Part shown: positions 7,953 through 17,583 of the stretch, one piece after another | Position numbering within the stretch: position 1 is the stretch's first letter | How the letters are laid out: each line of letters opens with the position of its first letter | Source: DASQHY01 sp035602605 | GTDB taxonomy: Bacteria; Acidobacteriota; Terriglobia; Acidiferrales; UBA7541 | DNA: 64,000 nt | Assembly: GCA_035602605.1 (NCBI GenBank) | Contig: DATNLZ010000102.1 | Span: 5,571 to 69,570 of the forward strand | Reading direction: 5' to 3' | Notes under the pieces: generated by a model | The model's database searches: none | What the model saw: only the letters and a program-made list of their open reading frames with translations | Told to the model about the DNA's origin: nothing | Translations under genes and position numbers: made by a program

Positions 7953-8975
7953 TTACGCCGCACGGACCTGGGCGAGTCGCTTCGCCGCCCGCACGGTGAC
8001 GTAGCCGTTAGCCTCGTACCAGCGCACCGCGCGCTCAAGGGCTGCCGCAACGGGCGAGGCAACGAAATTCAGTTCGCGCTGCGCCTTCGAGCAATCCACA
8101 AACATCATGTGGCGCGCGATCTTCACGCCTTCAACGGGAATCTGCGGCTCGCGGCCACACAGCCGAGAGAAAGCGTTTTCAGCGAACGCGAAAGCTAACG
8201 CGGCGCGGTGGGGAATTTTCAACCGCGGTGCGGGACGTCCGGTAATTCTCGACAAAATATCCAGCAATTGTTTTAGAGTGAAATTCTCGCCGCCAAGTAA
8301 ATAACGTTGTCCCACTTTTCCCAGTTGCGCCGCAAGCAAATGACCCGCCGCAGCATCCTCAACACCTACAAAATTCAATCCAGTTTCTACGTAACCGGGC
8401 ATTTTGCCGTTCAAGAAATCCAAAATAATTTTTCCAGTGGGTGTCGGTTTCCAATCCCCGGGGCCGACTGGAGTTGTCGGACTAACCACGATGACGGGCA
8501 GACCTCTTTGCGCAGCCGCAAGCGCTTCTTGCTCGGCAAGCCACTTCGAGCGCTTGTAATGCCCCACCATTTCGTCGAGCTCACTTTCGGTATCTTCACT
8601 GGGCAAACTGGGGCGATCCACGGCAATCGTCGCCACCGTGCTGGTGTAAATAAATTGCTTAACACCCGCGCGACGAGAGGCTTCCAGAAGATTCTTTGTA
8701 CCGGTTACATTGGATTCATAAATGTCCTGCGGGTTGCGTGCCCACAACCGATAATCGGCAGCAACATGAAAGACGCGACTCACACCATGCAATGCGCGGT
8801 CGAGTGACGCCGCATCGCGCAAATCGCCTTGAGTTTTTTCGACCGGGAGACCTTCGATAGCGCGCAGCTGGCTGGAGGCACGGACAAGGACCCGCACCGC
8901 ATCGCCTCGTGCGACTAATTGCCGGGCCACATGGCTTCCGAGGAAGCCCGAGGCGCCGGTGACCAGTGTGGTCAT
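7953..8975 (-). CDS. hpnA: HpnA, hopanoid-associated NAD-dependent sugar epimerase/dehydratase
   Basis: 340 residues, extended short-chain dehydrogenase. The N-terminus starts directly with the NAD motif GASGFLG (7-13), and the catalytic pair Y140-x-x-x-K144 is in place with T113/S112 nearby (YTSTVA). Close in length to the hopanoid-associated epimerases found in hpn clusters, whose exact substrate is not settled. Its start overlaps the hpnH stop by four bases (ATGA). Confidence 0.88.
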   Translation of the reverse strand: MTTLVTGASGFLGSHVARQLVARGDAVRVLVRASSQLRAIEGLPVEKTQGDLRDAASLDRALHGVSRVFHVAADYRLWARNPQDIYESNVTGTKNLLEASRRAGVKQFIYTSTVATIAVDRPSLPSEDTESELDEMVGHYKRSKWLAEQEALAAAQRGLPVIVVSPTTPVGPGDWKPTPTGKIILDFLNGKMPGYVETGLNFVGVEDAAAGHLLAAQLGKVGQRYLLGGENFTLKQLLDILSRITGRPAPRLKIPHRAALAFAFAENAFSRLCGREPQIPVEGVKIARHMMFVDCSKAQRELNFVASPVAAALERAVRWYEANGYVTVRAAKRLAQVRAA

Positions 8976-10183
8976 AGAACTCGTAAGCGGCCGTCTGAGG
9001 ATACCAGTTCCGTTGCGCTCGCTGGGGGCGCGCCAACATGCAGTTTGTCCTGCGCCTTATCGTGCCTCGGCTCGGAACTAGCGGGCGAGTGGCCATTCCC
9101 GTGGATGCCGGAGTGACCATCGCCGTTCGCGGGGCCGTGGTCGCATGGTGGTTTTATCTTCCCACGCGCGCCGCCCATCTTGCCGTTCAACTGCCATGAG
9201 AGCATCTTCCAGTTGTCGCCGAGCTTATGATGTGCGCCGAGGACGGCAGAGGCTTCAAAGCCAACGTGCACCATGCAATCTTCGCAGCGTGGGTCATTGC
9301 CGCGTCCATATTTTTCCCACGGAGTATTATCGATAAATTCCTTGAACGAGCTGTGATGCTGGTCGGTCATCAGATAGCAGGGACCCTTCCAGCCAAGCGG
9401 GTTGTACGTTGGGTTGCCCCAGGCGGTGCAAGTCAGCTCGCGCTCTCCGCGAAGGTACTCAAGAAAAATCGGCGACGTCATGAGGTTATATTTTTCGAGC
9501 AATGCCGTGGCCTGGTTGAACTTCTCGCGAATTTCCGCACGCGACATGAAGATATCTTTGGTCTGCACCGCGGCGTAAGAATATGCCGGAGAGAGCATGT
9601 AACCATCCACGCCCAATTGGTGGAGGTAGGCATAAAGGTCAGCGATCTCGTGGATGTCGGTCTCTTTATAAATGGTGGTATTGGAGCACACCAGAAATCC
9701 CGCAGCCTTGGCAGCCTTGATGCCTTCAATGGCTTCTTGAAAAACACCGTCGCGTTCGACAGCCAGATCGTGAGAGCGCTCTAGGCCGTCGAGGTGGACA
9801 TTCCAGAAAAAGCTGGAGGTCGGCTTGAATTCGTGCAGCCTCTTGCGGATGAACATGCCGTTGGTGCAGAGATAAATATGGCGGCCGCGCGCAAGAATTT
9901 CACGCGTGAGCCTTCCGATCTCCGGATAGATCATCGGCTCACCGCCGCAAATCGAAACGATTGGCGCGCCGCAGTCTTCCATGGCAGCCAGGCATTCCTC
10001 GACAGTCAGGGTTTCGTTGATCGTCGATTTATATTCGCGGATACGTCCGCAGCCGGTGCAGGTCAGATTGCAGGCGTGTAGAGGCTCGAGCATCATGACC
10101 AGCGGAAATTTCTTCTCGCCGCGAATTTTCTTTCCGGCGATATATTTCGCCAGATTCGCGGTGAGCTTGATCGGAAACCTCAT
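8972..10183 (-). CDS. hpnH: HpnH, radical SAM adenosylhopane synthase
   Basis: HpnH joins a 5'-deoxyadenosyl radical to diploptene to give adenosylhopane, the first step of C35 hopanoid formation. The radical SAM cluster motif is at 38-45 (C38-x3-C42-x2-C45) with GGEP at 80-83 for SAM binding. Further conserved parts are the central beta/alpha barrel and C-terminal cysteines in a C-x-x-C-M-V-H segment. The last 55 residues or so are an unusual low-complexity tail rich in Gly, His and Asn (NGDGHSGIHGNGHS), absent from a typical HpnH core. The start overlaps the shc stop by four bases. Confidence 0.93.
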   Translation of the reverse strand: MRFPIKLTANLAKYIAGKKIRGEKKFPLVMMLEPLHACNLTCTGCGRIREYKSTINETLTVEECLAAMEDCGAPIVSICGGEPMIYPEIGRLTREILARGRHIYLCTNGMFIRKRLHEFKPTSSFFWNVHLDGLERSHDLAVERDGVFQEAIEGIKAAKAAGFLVCSNTTIYKETDIHEIADLYAYLHQLGVDGYMLSPAYSYAAVQTKDIFMSRAEIREKFNQATALLEKYNLMTSPIFLEYLRGERELTCTAWGNPTYNPLGWKGPCYLMTDQHHSSFKEFIDNTPWEKYGRGNDPRCEDCMVHVGFEASAVLGAHHKLGDNWKMLSWQLNGKMGGARGKIKPPCDHGPANGDGHSGIHGNGHSPASSEPRHDKAQDKLHVGAPPASATELVSSDGRLRVL

Positions 10184-12207
10184 GCAACCCCCTGGAGCCC
10201 AGTACGCTGGCGGAAATCGCGAGACTGGAATTCGAGGGCGTGAAATTCGCGAGTGCCCTGCTGTAAATTACGGAATCTAGCCAGCGCATAGAGCGGAAAA
10301 TAATTCCGATATAAGTGATACTTCAGATAAAAAACACATGGGAAACCGGTACCGGTAAATTCGCGCTCGTCCCAGGAACCGTCTCGGTTCTGCTGCTTGA
10401 TGAGCCAGCCGACAGCCCGGGCGATAGCCGGATCGGACTTGTCTGCCGCGGCCAGCAAGCCAATCAAGCCCCAAGCGGTTTGCGATGGCGTGCTCGTGCC
10501 CTGGCCCTTGGTGCTGGGGTCATAATACGAGTGGATGGACTCGCCGAAGCTGCCATCCGGTTTTTGCACGGCGCACAGCCAAGTGAATGCGCGGCGGCAA
10601 TATTCGCGCGCGGTGAGAGAAACGGTTTCGAGGGCCCGGAGAACCCCGGCCGTGCCGTAAACGTAGTTTACTCCCCAACGCCCAAACCAGGATCCATCTT
10701 CGCACTGATCTTTAAGCAGGAATTTGACGCCGCGCTGCATGATCGGATCGTCAGCAGGCCAGCCATAACGCCCCAGGCATTCGAGCACTCGCGCCGTAAC
10801 GTCGGCGGTCGAGGGGTCAATCATCGCGTTATGATCGGCAAAGGGGATATGAGTCAGCGTGTTGCGATTATTGTCGCGGTCAAAAGCGCCCCAGCCGCCA
10901 TCCCGATTCTGCATACTGATCAGCCACTGCAGCCCGCGCCGCACCGCTGCCTGCATAGGCCCCTTGTCGGGATAATCGACTCGCTGCAGCGCCATTAACA
11001 CGAAGGCCGAATCATCCACATCAGGATAAAAATCGTTGCGGAATTCAAAGACCCACCCTCCGGGCGCGGCGTCTTTGTTTCTCACTTGCCAGTCCCCGCT
11101 GCCAACCACCTGCCGGTCGAGCACCCAGCGAGCTGCACTCACCAGCGCAGGATGATTGGGAGGTAGTCCGGCCTCGGCGAGCGCGACCATTGCGATGGCC
11201 GTATCCCACACCGGCGAAACGCATGGACTCACCCGGATGATGTCGCCTTCTTCGATTTCAAAACGCGCCAGCTCGCCGATTTCTCGCGCCGTCAGCGGAT
11301 CGTCAGGCGAATGTCCCAGGGCCAGCAATGCAAAAATCGAATTCATCATCGCCGGATAAATGGCCGCAAGGCCTTCGGTGCGCTCCAAATGCGTGAGCAT
11401 CCATGCACGGGCTTGCCGCAGCGCACGCTGCCGCAGCGGCTTCCAAGGCAGCTTCTCATACAGCTTTAGAGCGCGGTCGAGCGCCAGAAAAATGTTGCGC
11501 CAGCTAATGGCACGATCATCCCAATCAAACGCTGCGGTTTTGCGCGAAGGATCGCGATACAGCTCGTCTACGTCGGCCTGAGCCGGCAAATTCCAGCGCG
11601 GTTTGTTGGCATAAAGAATGGCCAGTGGAATGACAATCGCGCGCGTCCACGAAGACATCTCGTAAATGTTCAGGTAAAACCAACTGGGCAGGAGCATTAG
11701 TTCGGGGGGTACCGCCGGTACCATATCCCAGCTAACCGCACCCACAAGGGCAAGGTAGAAACGGGTATAGGAATTGGTGCGCTCAAGACCTCCCAATCGA
11801 TGCACCGCTTCGCGGGCTAACTTCAGATGCACTGAATCCGGAGAGTCGCCGGCCAACTTTAAGGCAAAGTAGGCTTTTACCGTGGCATTCAGCTCCGGGG
11901 GACCGTCGGGATAGATGCTCCAGCCACCGTCCGGCTGTTGATGCCGCCGGACATAATTCGCCATTTTGGCGATGCGATGCGGGTCAGCCTTGCCCAAAAT
12001 ATGGAGGTAAAAGATGTAATCTGATTCGAGGGTAGTATCAGCCTCCAACTCGCCTTGCCAATATCCGGCTTCGTCCTGGAGCGAAAGGAGGTGGTTAGCG
12101 CCACGCTCGATCGCTTGCTCGAGATAGCCCTCTAGAGCAAGCCGCCTATGTGCGATAGATGGGCCGCTTTCCTCATGATCAACGCCAATTTTTGTTCCCG
12201 TCGCCAA
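10180..12207 (-). CDS. shc: Squalene-hopene cyclase
   Basis: 675 residues. Cyclises squalene to hopene/hopanol on the membrane face. The catalytic acid motif DVDD is at 396-399 and several QW repeats are visible (QPDGGW near 91, QNRDGGW at 433). The start is a TTG at 12207, supported by GAGGGAG about five bases upstream; no better in-frame ATG is present. It is the first gene of the eight-gene hopanoid operon. The 350 bases upstream carry two inverted repeats that may be regulatory. The N-terminal 30 residues are polar and probably variable. Confidence 0.95.
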   Translation of the reverse strand: MATGTKIGVDHEESGPSIAHRRLALEGYLEQAIERGANHLLSLQDEAGYWQGELEADTTLESDYIFYLHILGKADPHRIAKMANYVRRHQQPDGGWSIYPDGPPELNATVKAYFALKLAGDSPDSVHLKLAREAVHRLGGLERTNSYTRFYLALVGAVSWDMVPAVPPELMLLPSWFYLNIYEMSSWTRAIVIPLAILYANKPRWNLPAQADVDELYRDPSRKTAAFDWDDRAISWRNIFLALDRALKLYEKLPWKPLRQRALRQARAWMLTHLERTEGLAAIYPAMMNSIFALLALGHSPDDPLTAREIGELARFEIEEGDIIRVSPCVSPVWDTAIAMVALAEAGLPPNHPALVSAARWVLDRQVVGSGDWQVRNKDAAPGGWVFEFRNDFYPDVDDSAFVLMALQRVDYPDKGPMQAAVRRGLQWLISMQNRDGGWGAFDRDNNRNTLTHIPFADHNAMIDPSTADVTARVLECLGRYGWPADDPIMQRGVKFLLKDQCEDGSWFGRWGVNYVYGTAGVLRALETVSLTAREYCRRAFTWLCAVQKPDGSFGESIHSYYDPSTKGQGTSTPSQTAWGLIGLLAAADKSDPAIARAVGWLIKQQNRDGSWDEREFTGTGFPCVFYLKYHLYRNYFPLYALARFRNLQQGTREFHALEFQSRDFRQRTGLQGVA

Positions 12208-12306
12208 AATAACTCCCTCATCACACGACTATGCCTAAGGAGCTGCCGACTGACACACTGAGATTACAGGGGGGCAAGAATTGATAGATTCACACCAGTG
12301 GCTTCC

Positions 12307-12326
12307 CGGATGGATATGTCCATCCG
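12307..12326. promoter_or_regulatory. Inverted repeat, 8-bp arms, upstream of shc
   Basis: CGGATGGA (12307-12314) and TCCATCCG (12319-12326) are perfect inverted copies separated by TATG. About 100 bases upstream of the shc start. No U-run follows on either strand, so an operator or an RNA hairpin in the leader is likelier than a terminator. Confidence 0.35.
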
Positions 12327-12402
12327 CCCCCAATTGGAAGCTGCTGATAAGCAATTCATTATCGCATGATTGCGAAAGCGGTCAACAAAGAAGATAACAG
12401 CC

Positions 12403-12417
12403 GTTTCATTATGAAAC
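12403..12417. promoter_or_regulatory. Palindrome GTTTCATTATGAAAC upstream of shc
   Basis: Seven-base arms GTTTCAT/ATGAAAC around one central T, about 200 bases upstream of shc. Size and symmetry suit a dimeric repressor or activator. No regulator gene is adjacent. Confidence 0.35.
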
Positions 12418-12559
12418 ACGGGCTGGCTGGAAAAAACTTCCCTCAAACCTAAATAGAGCTGCGGCAATGGGCTAGCAGTACCCTCTGAGCAGTGACGATG
12501 CCTCGGTATTAGACCGGTGAAACGGCAGGATGGGCACAGGTTGGGGGCCCAGCCGCGCG

Positions 12560-13588
12560 TCAGCTTTGAGTCTCTCCCGATAAACGGCCCTCAAGCTTTT
12601 TGATGCGCGCCGCAAGCTGCGGAAGACGTTCCAACCAGGCAAACTGTTCCTTGAATTTTTCAAGGGGGCGGCACGGCGTTCCCCAGACGGTTTGTCCCTT
12701 GCGCACAATTTTCCCCGAAAGAATGCCCGACTGCCCGCCCACGACTGCGCCATCCTCCAAGCGGCCCCGTTCGCCAATTCCCACTTGTCCGCCAATGATG
12801 GCGCGCCGTCCGATGTTGCTCGAGCCGGAAATGCCGGTCTGCGAGGCAATCACGGTCTGTTCGCCAATCTGGACGTTATGCGCCACCTGCACCAGGTTAT
12901 CGAGCTTCACACCGCTCGCGATTCGGGTGTCATCGAGCGAGCCCCGATCCACCGTGGTATTCGCGCCAATCTCCACGTCGTCGCCAATTTCAACTGCGCC
13001 TAGTTGCGGAAATTTCCAATGCTTGCCTTCTCCGAAGACGTAACCGAAACCGTCTGCCCCGATAACGGCCCCGGAATGAATTTCGACACGGTCTCCCAGA
13101 CGTACGCCGGGATAAATCGTCACGCCAGGATGAAGGCGGCAGTCTTCTCCAACCCGCGAGCCTTTCCCAACGATGCAGTGGGCCCCTAACTGCGAGCCGC
13201 GACCTACGAAAACATTGTCTTCGATCACCGCGAATGGTCCCACCACCACCGTTTCGCTAACGGTGGCCGAAGGCGCGATGAACGCTGAGGGGTGAATCCC
13301 ATGAGCGATTGGGCGCGGCGGAATCATCCACGCCGCGACGCGTGCGAAGGCCAGCTTGGGTACCGGTACGCGCAGGATTGTTTTTCCTGGCAATGCAACC
13401 GCGGGCGCCGCCAGCACGCAGTGTGCGCGCGACGCCATAGCCCGTTCCGCATGGCGCGCAGACTCCGCGTAGATCAAATCTGTCGGAGAGGCTTGCTGTG
13501 GGCCAGCCAGACCGGCAACGAGAACCATAGGATCACCTTCCAGTGTTGCGCCAAGATAATCGGCAATTTCGCGTGCGGTACACGTCAT
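12560..13588 (-). CDS. lpxD: UDP-3-O-(3-hydroxyacyl)glucosamine N-acyltransferase
   Basis: Third enzyme of lipid A synthesis; adds the second hydroxyacyl chain to UDP-3-O-acyl-glucosamine. 342 residues, the usual size. An N-terminal uridine-binding domain (1-95) is followed by a left-handed beta-helix of hexapeptide repeats (about 105-320). The catalytic His is H237 in [12 protein letters not shown]-terminal helical extension follows. The ATG at 13588 has AGAGGAAG just upstream. It follows an LpxL-type acyltransferase gene by 18 bases on the same strand, so the two probably form an operon. Confidence 0.95.
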   Translation of the reverse strand: MTCTAREIADYLGATLEGDPMVLVAGLAGPQQASPTDLIYAESARHAERAMASRAHCVLAAPAVALPGKTILRVPVPKLAFARVAAWMIPPRPIAHGIHPSAFIAPSATVSETVVVGPFAVIEDNVFVGRGSQLGAHCIVGKGSRVGEDCRLHPGVTIYPGVRLGDRVEIHSGAVIGADGFGYVFGEGKHWKFPQLGAVEIGDDVEIGANTTVDRGSLDDTRIASGVKLDNLVQVAHNVQIGEQTVIASQTGISGSSNIGRRAIIGGQVGIGERGRLEDGAVVGGQSGILSGKIVRKGQTVWGTPCRPLEKFKEQFAWLERLPQLAARIKKLEGRLSGETQS

Positions 13589-13606
13589 ACGCTTCCTCTT
13601 TTCTGA

Positions 13607-14524
13607 CTAATGGCGATCAAGAAATGGATACATCGGTGGCTCGCCAGCAGGCCGGGTTTTCCAGCGGGCATGAATCCATAACCACTGATCCGGATAACGA
13701 CGTGCAAACTCTTCGATCACCTTCGTGAAGCGAGCCGTATTCTCGCGAATATCACGCTCGGTGTCGCCGGTGCGGATCAGCTCGAGGGGCGGTTCAAAAC
13801 GCAGGCGGTATTTCCCCAGCGTTTTATCCCAATAGGCGTAGCCCGGCACCACGGCAGCATCGGTGTGTAGAGCCAGCCGAGCGATACCTGTGGTGGTGCA
13901 AGCAGGTGTGCCGAAAAAGGGTACGAAGATGCCCTCTTCGGGCATGGTGTTTTGGTCGGCAAGGACGCCGATGGTGCCGCTGTCACGCAAGATGCTGAGC
14001 ACAGCTCGTGCCGATGCATTCTTGTAAATCGGCCGGTTGCCGGAGCGGCTGCGATAGTCGTTCACAAGCGCATTGACGCGCGGATTGTCGAGCGGACGCA
14101 CCATAAAATGCAGGGGATAGCCATAAATCGCGTGCGCGAAAGAAGAAACTTCCCAGCCACCCATGTGTCCAGTTAGAAACAAAACGCCTCTGTTGCGCGC
14201 CTGCCCAGTAAGAAAGTTTCCATGCCCTTCGAGAAGAACATAGCGCGAAATATTTTCGCGCGACCATTTGGGAAATTGAGAAAACTCCGCTGCCATTCCG
14301 CCAAGATTACGTACCAGCTGCAAGATGACGCGGCCACGACGCGCATCCGTCCAATCGGGGAAGGCGATACGCAAGTTCACCATGGCAACGCGGCGGAGCT
14401 TCGGAAACAGCAGAAAAAGAAATTGCGCAAGGGTTTCGGCGATCATACGGGCAATCCGCCGCGGCAAGATGGACAACGATTTTAGAATTAGCCGAACGGC
14501 GGCGTATTCAAGCCTCTCTCTCAT
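13607..14524 (-). CDS. LpxL/HtrB-type lipid A acyltransferase
   Basis: 305 residues. One N-terminal membrane-associated segment (about 27-42) is followed by the catalytic motif H120-x4-E125 (GHMGGWE). Later conserved blocks are DQN with P-F-F-G-T-P and the C-terminal W-L-W-I-H-x-R-W. This family adds secondary acyl chains to Kdo-lipid A in the inner membrane. Whether it is LpxL- or LpxM-like, or a phosphatidylinositol-mannoside-type relative, cannot be told from sequence alone; its lpxD neighbour favours lipid A. Confidence 0.85.
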   Translation of the reverse strand: MRERLEYAAVRLILKSLSILPRRIARMIAETLAQFLFLLFPKLRRVAMVNLRIAFPDWTDARRGRVILQLVRNLGGMAAEFSQFPKWSRENISRYVLLEGHGNFLTGQARNRGVLFLTGHMGGWEVSSFAHAIYGYPLHFMVRPLDNPRVNALVNDYRSRSGNRPIYKNASARAVLSILRDSGTIGVLADQNTMPEEGIFVPFFGTPACTTTGIARLALHTDAAVVPGYAYWDKTLGKYRLRFEPPLELIRTGDTERDIRENTARFTKVIEEFARRYPDQWLWIHARWKTRPAGEPPMYPFLDRH

Positions 14525-14635
14525 CGCGCGACATTATGCTTGAGCGCAAGGGCGAGTGGTTAGTGCCGAGTGTCTCCCGGTCAGTTGCTGATCCCATAGA
14601 GACCAGGCGTAGCGGGCTGACGGCGGCGAGGAGCG

Positions 14636-16357
14636 ATGCTAGACTCAGCCGCCGTGCAAAACTACGACATACCCGCAAGACCTGGAAGTCCCGCCACGCC
14701 GGCGATTCCTAGCGGCACGGTAAGCTCGGCACGCGGCGAATCGGCGCCCACGAACGTTGGATGGATTCTGTTGATCCTCGCTGCGCTTTACGTGGGTTAC
14801 TTCAGCCATTTGGGCGCGTTGGGTTTCGTGGGACCCGACGAGCCGCGCTATGCATGGGTGGCACGCGAAATGGTCGAGAGCGGCGATTGGGTAACTCCGC
14901 GGCTCTACGGAAAGCCTTGGTTTGAAAAACCTGTGCTCTACTACTGGGGCGCTGCAGCAGCGTTTAAATTATTTGGTGTCAGCGAGGCTTCCGCCCGCTT
15001 GCCCTCGGCCATCAGCGCGCTCTTGGCAACCCTGGCGCTGGCTTGGCTGGCGTGGCGGACTTACGGTCCAAAAACACCGCGATTTCTATTCGTGATGCTA
15101 CCGCTGACCGTTGCGATGATCGGCTTTTCCCACGCTGCTGCGCCGGACATGCCGTTCGCTGCCATGCTCACTCTGGCGATGGTTTGCGCCGCGGTCATTC
15201 TCGGCGTTACCAACCCGCGATCGTCTAACTCGCAATCTCCCATTTCGCGAGTCAACCGGGCACCCCTTGTCGCGTTTGGATTTTTTCTCGGCGTCGCATC
15301 GCTCGCGAAAGGTCCAGCAGCAATTATTCTTGCTGGCGGAGCGACCTTTTTGTGGGCGCTGGGAACAAAACGCTGGCGCGATGCATTTCGTCTCACCCAT
15401 CCCATGAGCATCGCCGCCTTCTGCGCCACTGCGCTTCCCTGGTATGTGCTGTGCGCGCGCCGCAATCCGGATTTCTTGCGCATTTTCATCGTCGAACATA
15501 ATTTTGCGCGCTTTCTTACTCCAGTCTTCCAGCATGTGCGGCCCTTCTGGTTCTTTGCTCCGGTAATACTGCTCGGCGTTCTGCCATGGACCCTGGTGGT
15601 TGTAAGTATTGGCCGCGATGTTCTTCGAAAATATCGCGCCGCAACGCTCTCCCGGTCACTGCTTTGGTTCTCTGGATGCTGGGCTCTGGTTCCCATACTT
15701 TTCTTCAGCCTTTCGAAGTCGAAGCTGCCAGGATACATACTTCCTTCATTTCCACCGTTGATCCTGCTTTTCGCACGGAACATCGTTGGCGCAGAATCGG
15801 ACAGACATCGTAAAGAAAAATGGCTGGTCCTAGCGCAAGCCGGCATGTTTGTGGCGCTGGGCATCGCCGCAAAGATACTGCAAAGCCGCATTGCCGGCGG
15901 AGTAGATCTCCTACTGCCACCGTGGAGAATCCAATTTATTTATGTTGCTATCGCCGGCGGCATCCTCATGGCCTGCCTCGGATTATGGAGGCGCCGGGGA
16001 TCGACTGTGGTGATGCCGGGTGCCGTTCTGATGTTGGTTTTGGTTGGAATCGTTCAGGGTGGGCTGGGCGACATCGATTCGATTTACTTCTCGCGCGACG
16101 CGACAAAACTGGCGTCCGCCGTTTATCCTGCTATTGACCCAAAAAGCGCCTTCGTTTATCAAGTGCCGCGAGCGCAGCACTATAGTTTAAATTTTTATCT
16201 TCATCGCGAATTGCCCGAGTGGACGCCCCAGCAGCAGAACGCAGGGTGGATTTTCACTTCGTTCAAACAACGGGCGGTCATGGAAAGCTTAGGGTTAGCC
16301 TGCAGTCAAAGACAGAAAGTCGTGAGCACGTCGCTCATTGTCTGCGTGAGGCCCTAG
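14636..16357 (+). CDS. ArnT-like membrane glycosyltransferase (GT83/PMT family)
   Basis: 573 residues with about a dozen membrane segments. After the first one the catalytic-type Asp-Glu pair occurs in GPDEPRYAW (D68, E69), typical of undecaprenyl-phosphate-sugar-dependent transferases such as ArnT and protein mannosyltransferases. The segment EKPVLYYW and the membrane pattern also fit. In ArnT the product is lipid A modified with aminoarabinose; no arn sugar genes are nearby, so the transferred sugar and acceptor are unknown. The ATG at 14636 follows GAGGAG closely. It converges on the next gene with a four-base overlap at CTAG. Confidence 0.8.
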   Translation: MLDSAAVQNYDIPARPGSPATPAIPSGTVSSARGESAPTNVGWILLILAALYVGYFSHLGALGFVGPDEPRYAWVAREMVESGDWVTPRLYGKPWFEKPVLYYWGAAAAFKLFGVSEASARLPSAISALLATLALAWLAWRTYGPKTPRFLFVMLPLTVAMIGFSHAAAPDMPFAAMLTLAMVCAAVILGVTNPRSSNSQSPISRVNRAPLVAFGFFLGVASLAKGPAAIILAGGATFLWALGTKRWRDAFRLTHPMSIAAFCATALPWYVLCARRNPDFLRIFIVEHNFARFLTPVFQHVRPFWFFAPVILLGVLPWTLVVVSIGRDVLRKYRAATLSRSLLWFSGCWALVPILFFSLSKSKLPGYILPSFPPLILLFARNIVGAESDRHRKEKWLVLAQAGMFVALGIAAKILQSRIAGGVDLLLPPWRIQFIYVAIAGGILMACLGLWRRRGSTVVMPGAVLMLVLVGIVQGGLGDIDSIYFSRDATKLASAVYPAIDPKSAFVYQVPRAQHYSLNFYLHRELPEWTPQQQNAGWIFTSFKQRAVMESLGLACSQRQKVVSTSLIVCVRP

Positions 16358-17304
16358 CGGATAACACGCGCCGATGGCGGGAGTCGAAGCAGAAAAAAGT
16401 TGACGATGCGCGTCTCATACGCATGTTTGTCGTCGTCGAGCATGTTGCCATAATCACCGTGCGGAAGAATGGCTTGCTCGCGCGGTTCGGGCGCGTGAAC
16501 AAACATCTCCTGGGTCACTTCCGCGAGGCGGGGCTCGTCGAGAACCTGAATAAATAATTTCGGCACATCTTGCAAACGTGACATCTGTTCGGAAAGCGGC
16601 GGCGTTTTGCGATAGGAGTAGTTCAACCAACGAAACCCAAAATAAGACCAGCGCGCCACCATCGGCAAGGCGCCAAGTCCAGTTCGGTCGATCTGCATTT
16701 TGACCAGCTGCGAAGGCTCATCGTAGACCGAGTCGACAACTATGGCGCGAACTCGTCGGTCGGTCTCAGCCTCTGCGATGGCTGCATAGGCACCCAGATT
16801 CGTGCCCCACAAGCCGTAGCGGCTTGGGTCAACATCGTTGCGTTGCGCAAGGGTATCAATCGCAGCGCGCAGTTCCTGCGATTCGCGAAATCCGAGCGTC
16901 GTATAGCCACCGCTCGATCCATGCCCCGCAAAATCAAATAGAAAAACATTGTACTGGTGATCCTGCAAAGCCGAAGCAAGTGTGAGTAACATACCGCGAT
17001 TGGATGTATAACCATGGCACAAAATAATCGTCGGAGCGCCGCGAAACCCGGGGAAAAACCATCCCTCACGGCTCCCCATCCCCGGCACTGTAAAAGTCAC
17101 GGTGTCCGGATGCCCTGGAAAATCGCTGCTACTAATTCCGGGCTGGCTACGAGGGGGCGCGACAACGCGATAAACCAGGAACGCCGAGATGGCGGCCGTC
17201 GAAAGCAAACCAAAGAAAATGATCGCCAGCGCGGCCGTAAATAGCTTCGAGTACCATCTCGTGGGATACCGTAGTTCGGCGAGAATAGCCATTCGCGTTG
17301 ACAT
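16354..17304 (-). CDS. Membrane-anchored alpha/beta-hydrolase-fold protein with Asn at the nucleophile position
   Basis: 316 residues from the chosen ATG at 17304 (the frame is open to 17487 but the extra sequence looks unrelated). One membrane helix (about 21-47) precedes an alpha/beta-hydrolase domain: ILCHGYTSNRG (oxyanion region), DFAGHGSSGG, then the nucleophile elbow. That elbow reads GTNLG, with Asn (residue 169 here) where the catalytic Ser is expected. A late Asp and a His-G-D-Y segment remain. It could be catalytically dead, a lyase-like variant, or act with another residue. Family secure, substrate unknown. Confidence 0.75.
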   Translation of the reverse strand: MSTRMAILAELRYPTRWYSKLFTAALAIIFFGLLSTAAISAFLVYRVVAPPRSQPGISSSDFPGHPDTVTFTVPGMGSREGWFFPGFRGAPTIILCHGYTSNRGMLLTLASALQDHQYNVFLFDFAGHGSSGGYTTLGFRESQELRAAIDTLAQRNDVDPSRYGLWGTNLGAYAAIAEAETDRRVRAIVVDSVYDEPSQLVKMQIDRTGLGALPMVARWSYFGFRWLNYSYRKTPPLSEQMSRLQDVPKLFIQVLDEPRLAEVTQEMFVHAPEPREQAILPHGDYGNMLDDDKHAYETRIVNFFLLRLPPSARVIR

Positions 17305-17583
17305 GGGCGGATCGCGCGGGCCAGACGCTACCGGCGAAAACACCACACCGGGGTCCAATGCGAGAACAGTGAATGCTAGCACAGTTGCTACAGTCACAAA
17401 TTTTCGTCGACGGCGCTGGTGTCCGAAGATAAACAGGTTCTTGCGCTGAATTCTGCCGTACGTCTCAGTAACGAATACGCGCGCCACAATTTCCTATTCC
17501 CGTCTTGGCAACGACCAAACGCGGCCACTTACGCTATGATGAGTTTTTGGTAGTACGCAGGAACATTACCCTCAGGAATGGTC

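Larger units (their letters stand above)
12208..12559. other. Intergenic region upstream of the hopanoid operon
   Basis: 352 bases between lpxD and shc, both on the minus strand. It should hold the hopanoid promoter. I could not fix -35/-10 boxes with confidence. Two inverted repeats are the only clear structures. The small minus-strand frame at 12264-12467 has no recognisable similarity or ribosome-binding site. Confidence 0.5.

Noticed and set aside
12264..12467. 67-codon frame upstream of shc
   Set aside because: Lies across the inverted repeats of the probable promoter region, without ribosome-binding site or similarity.
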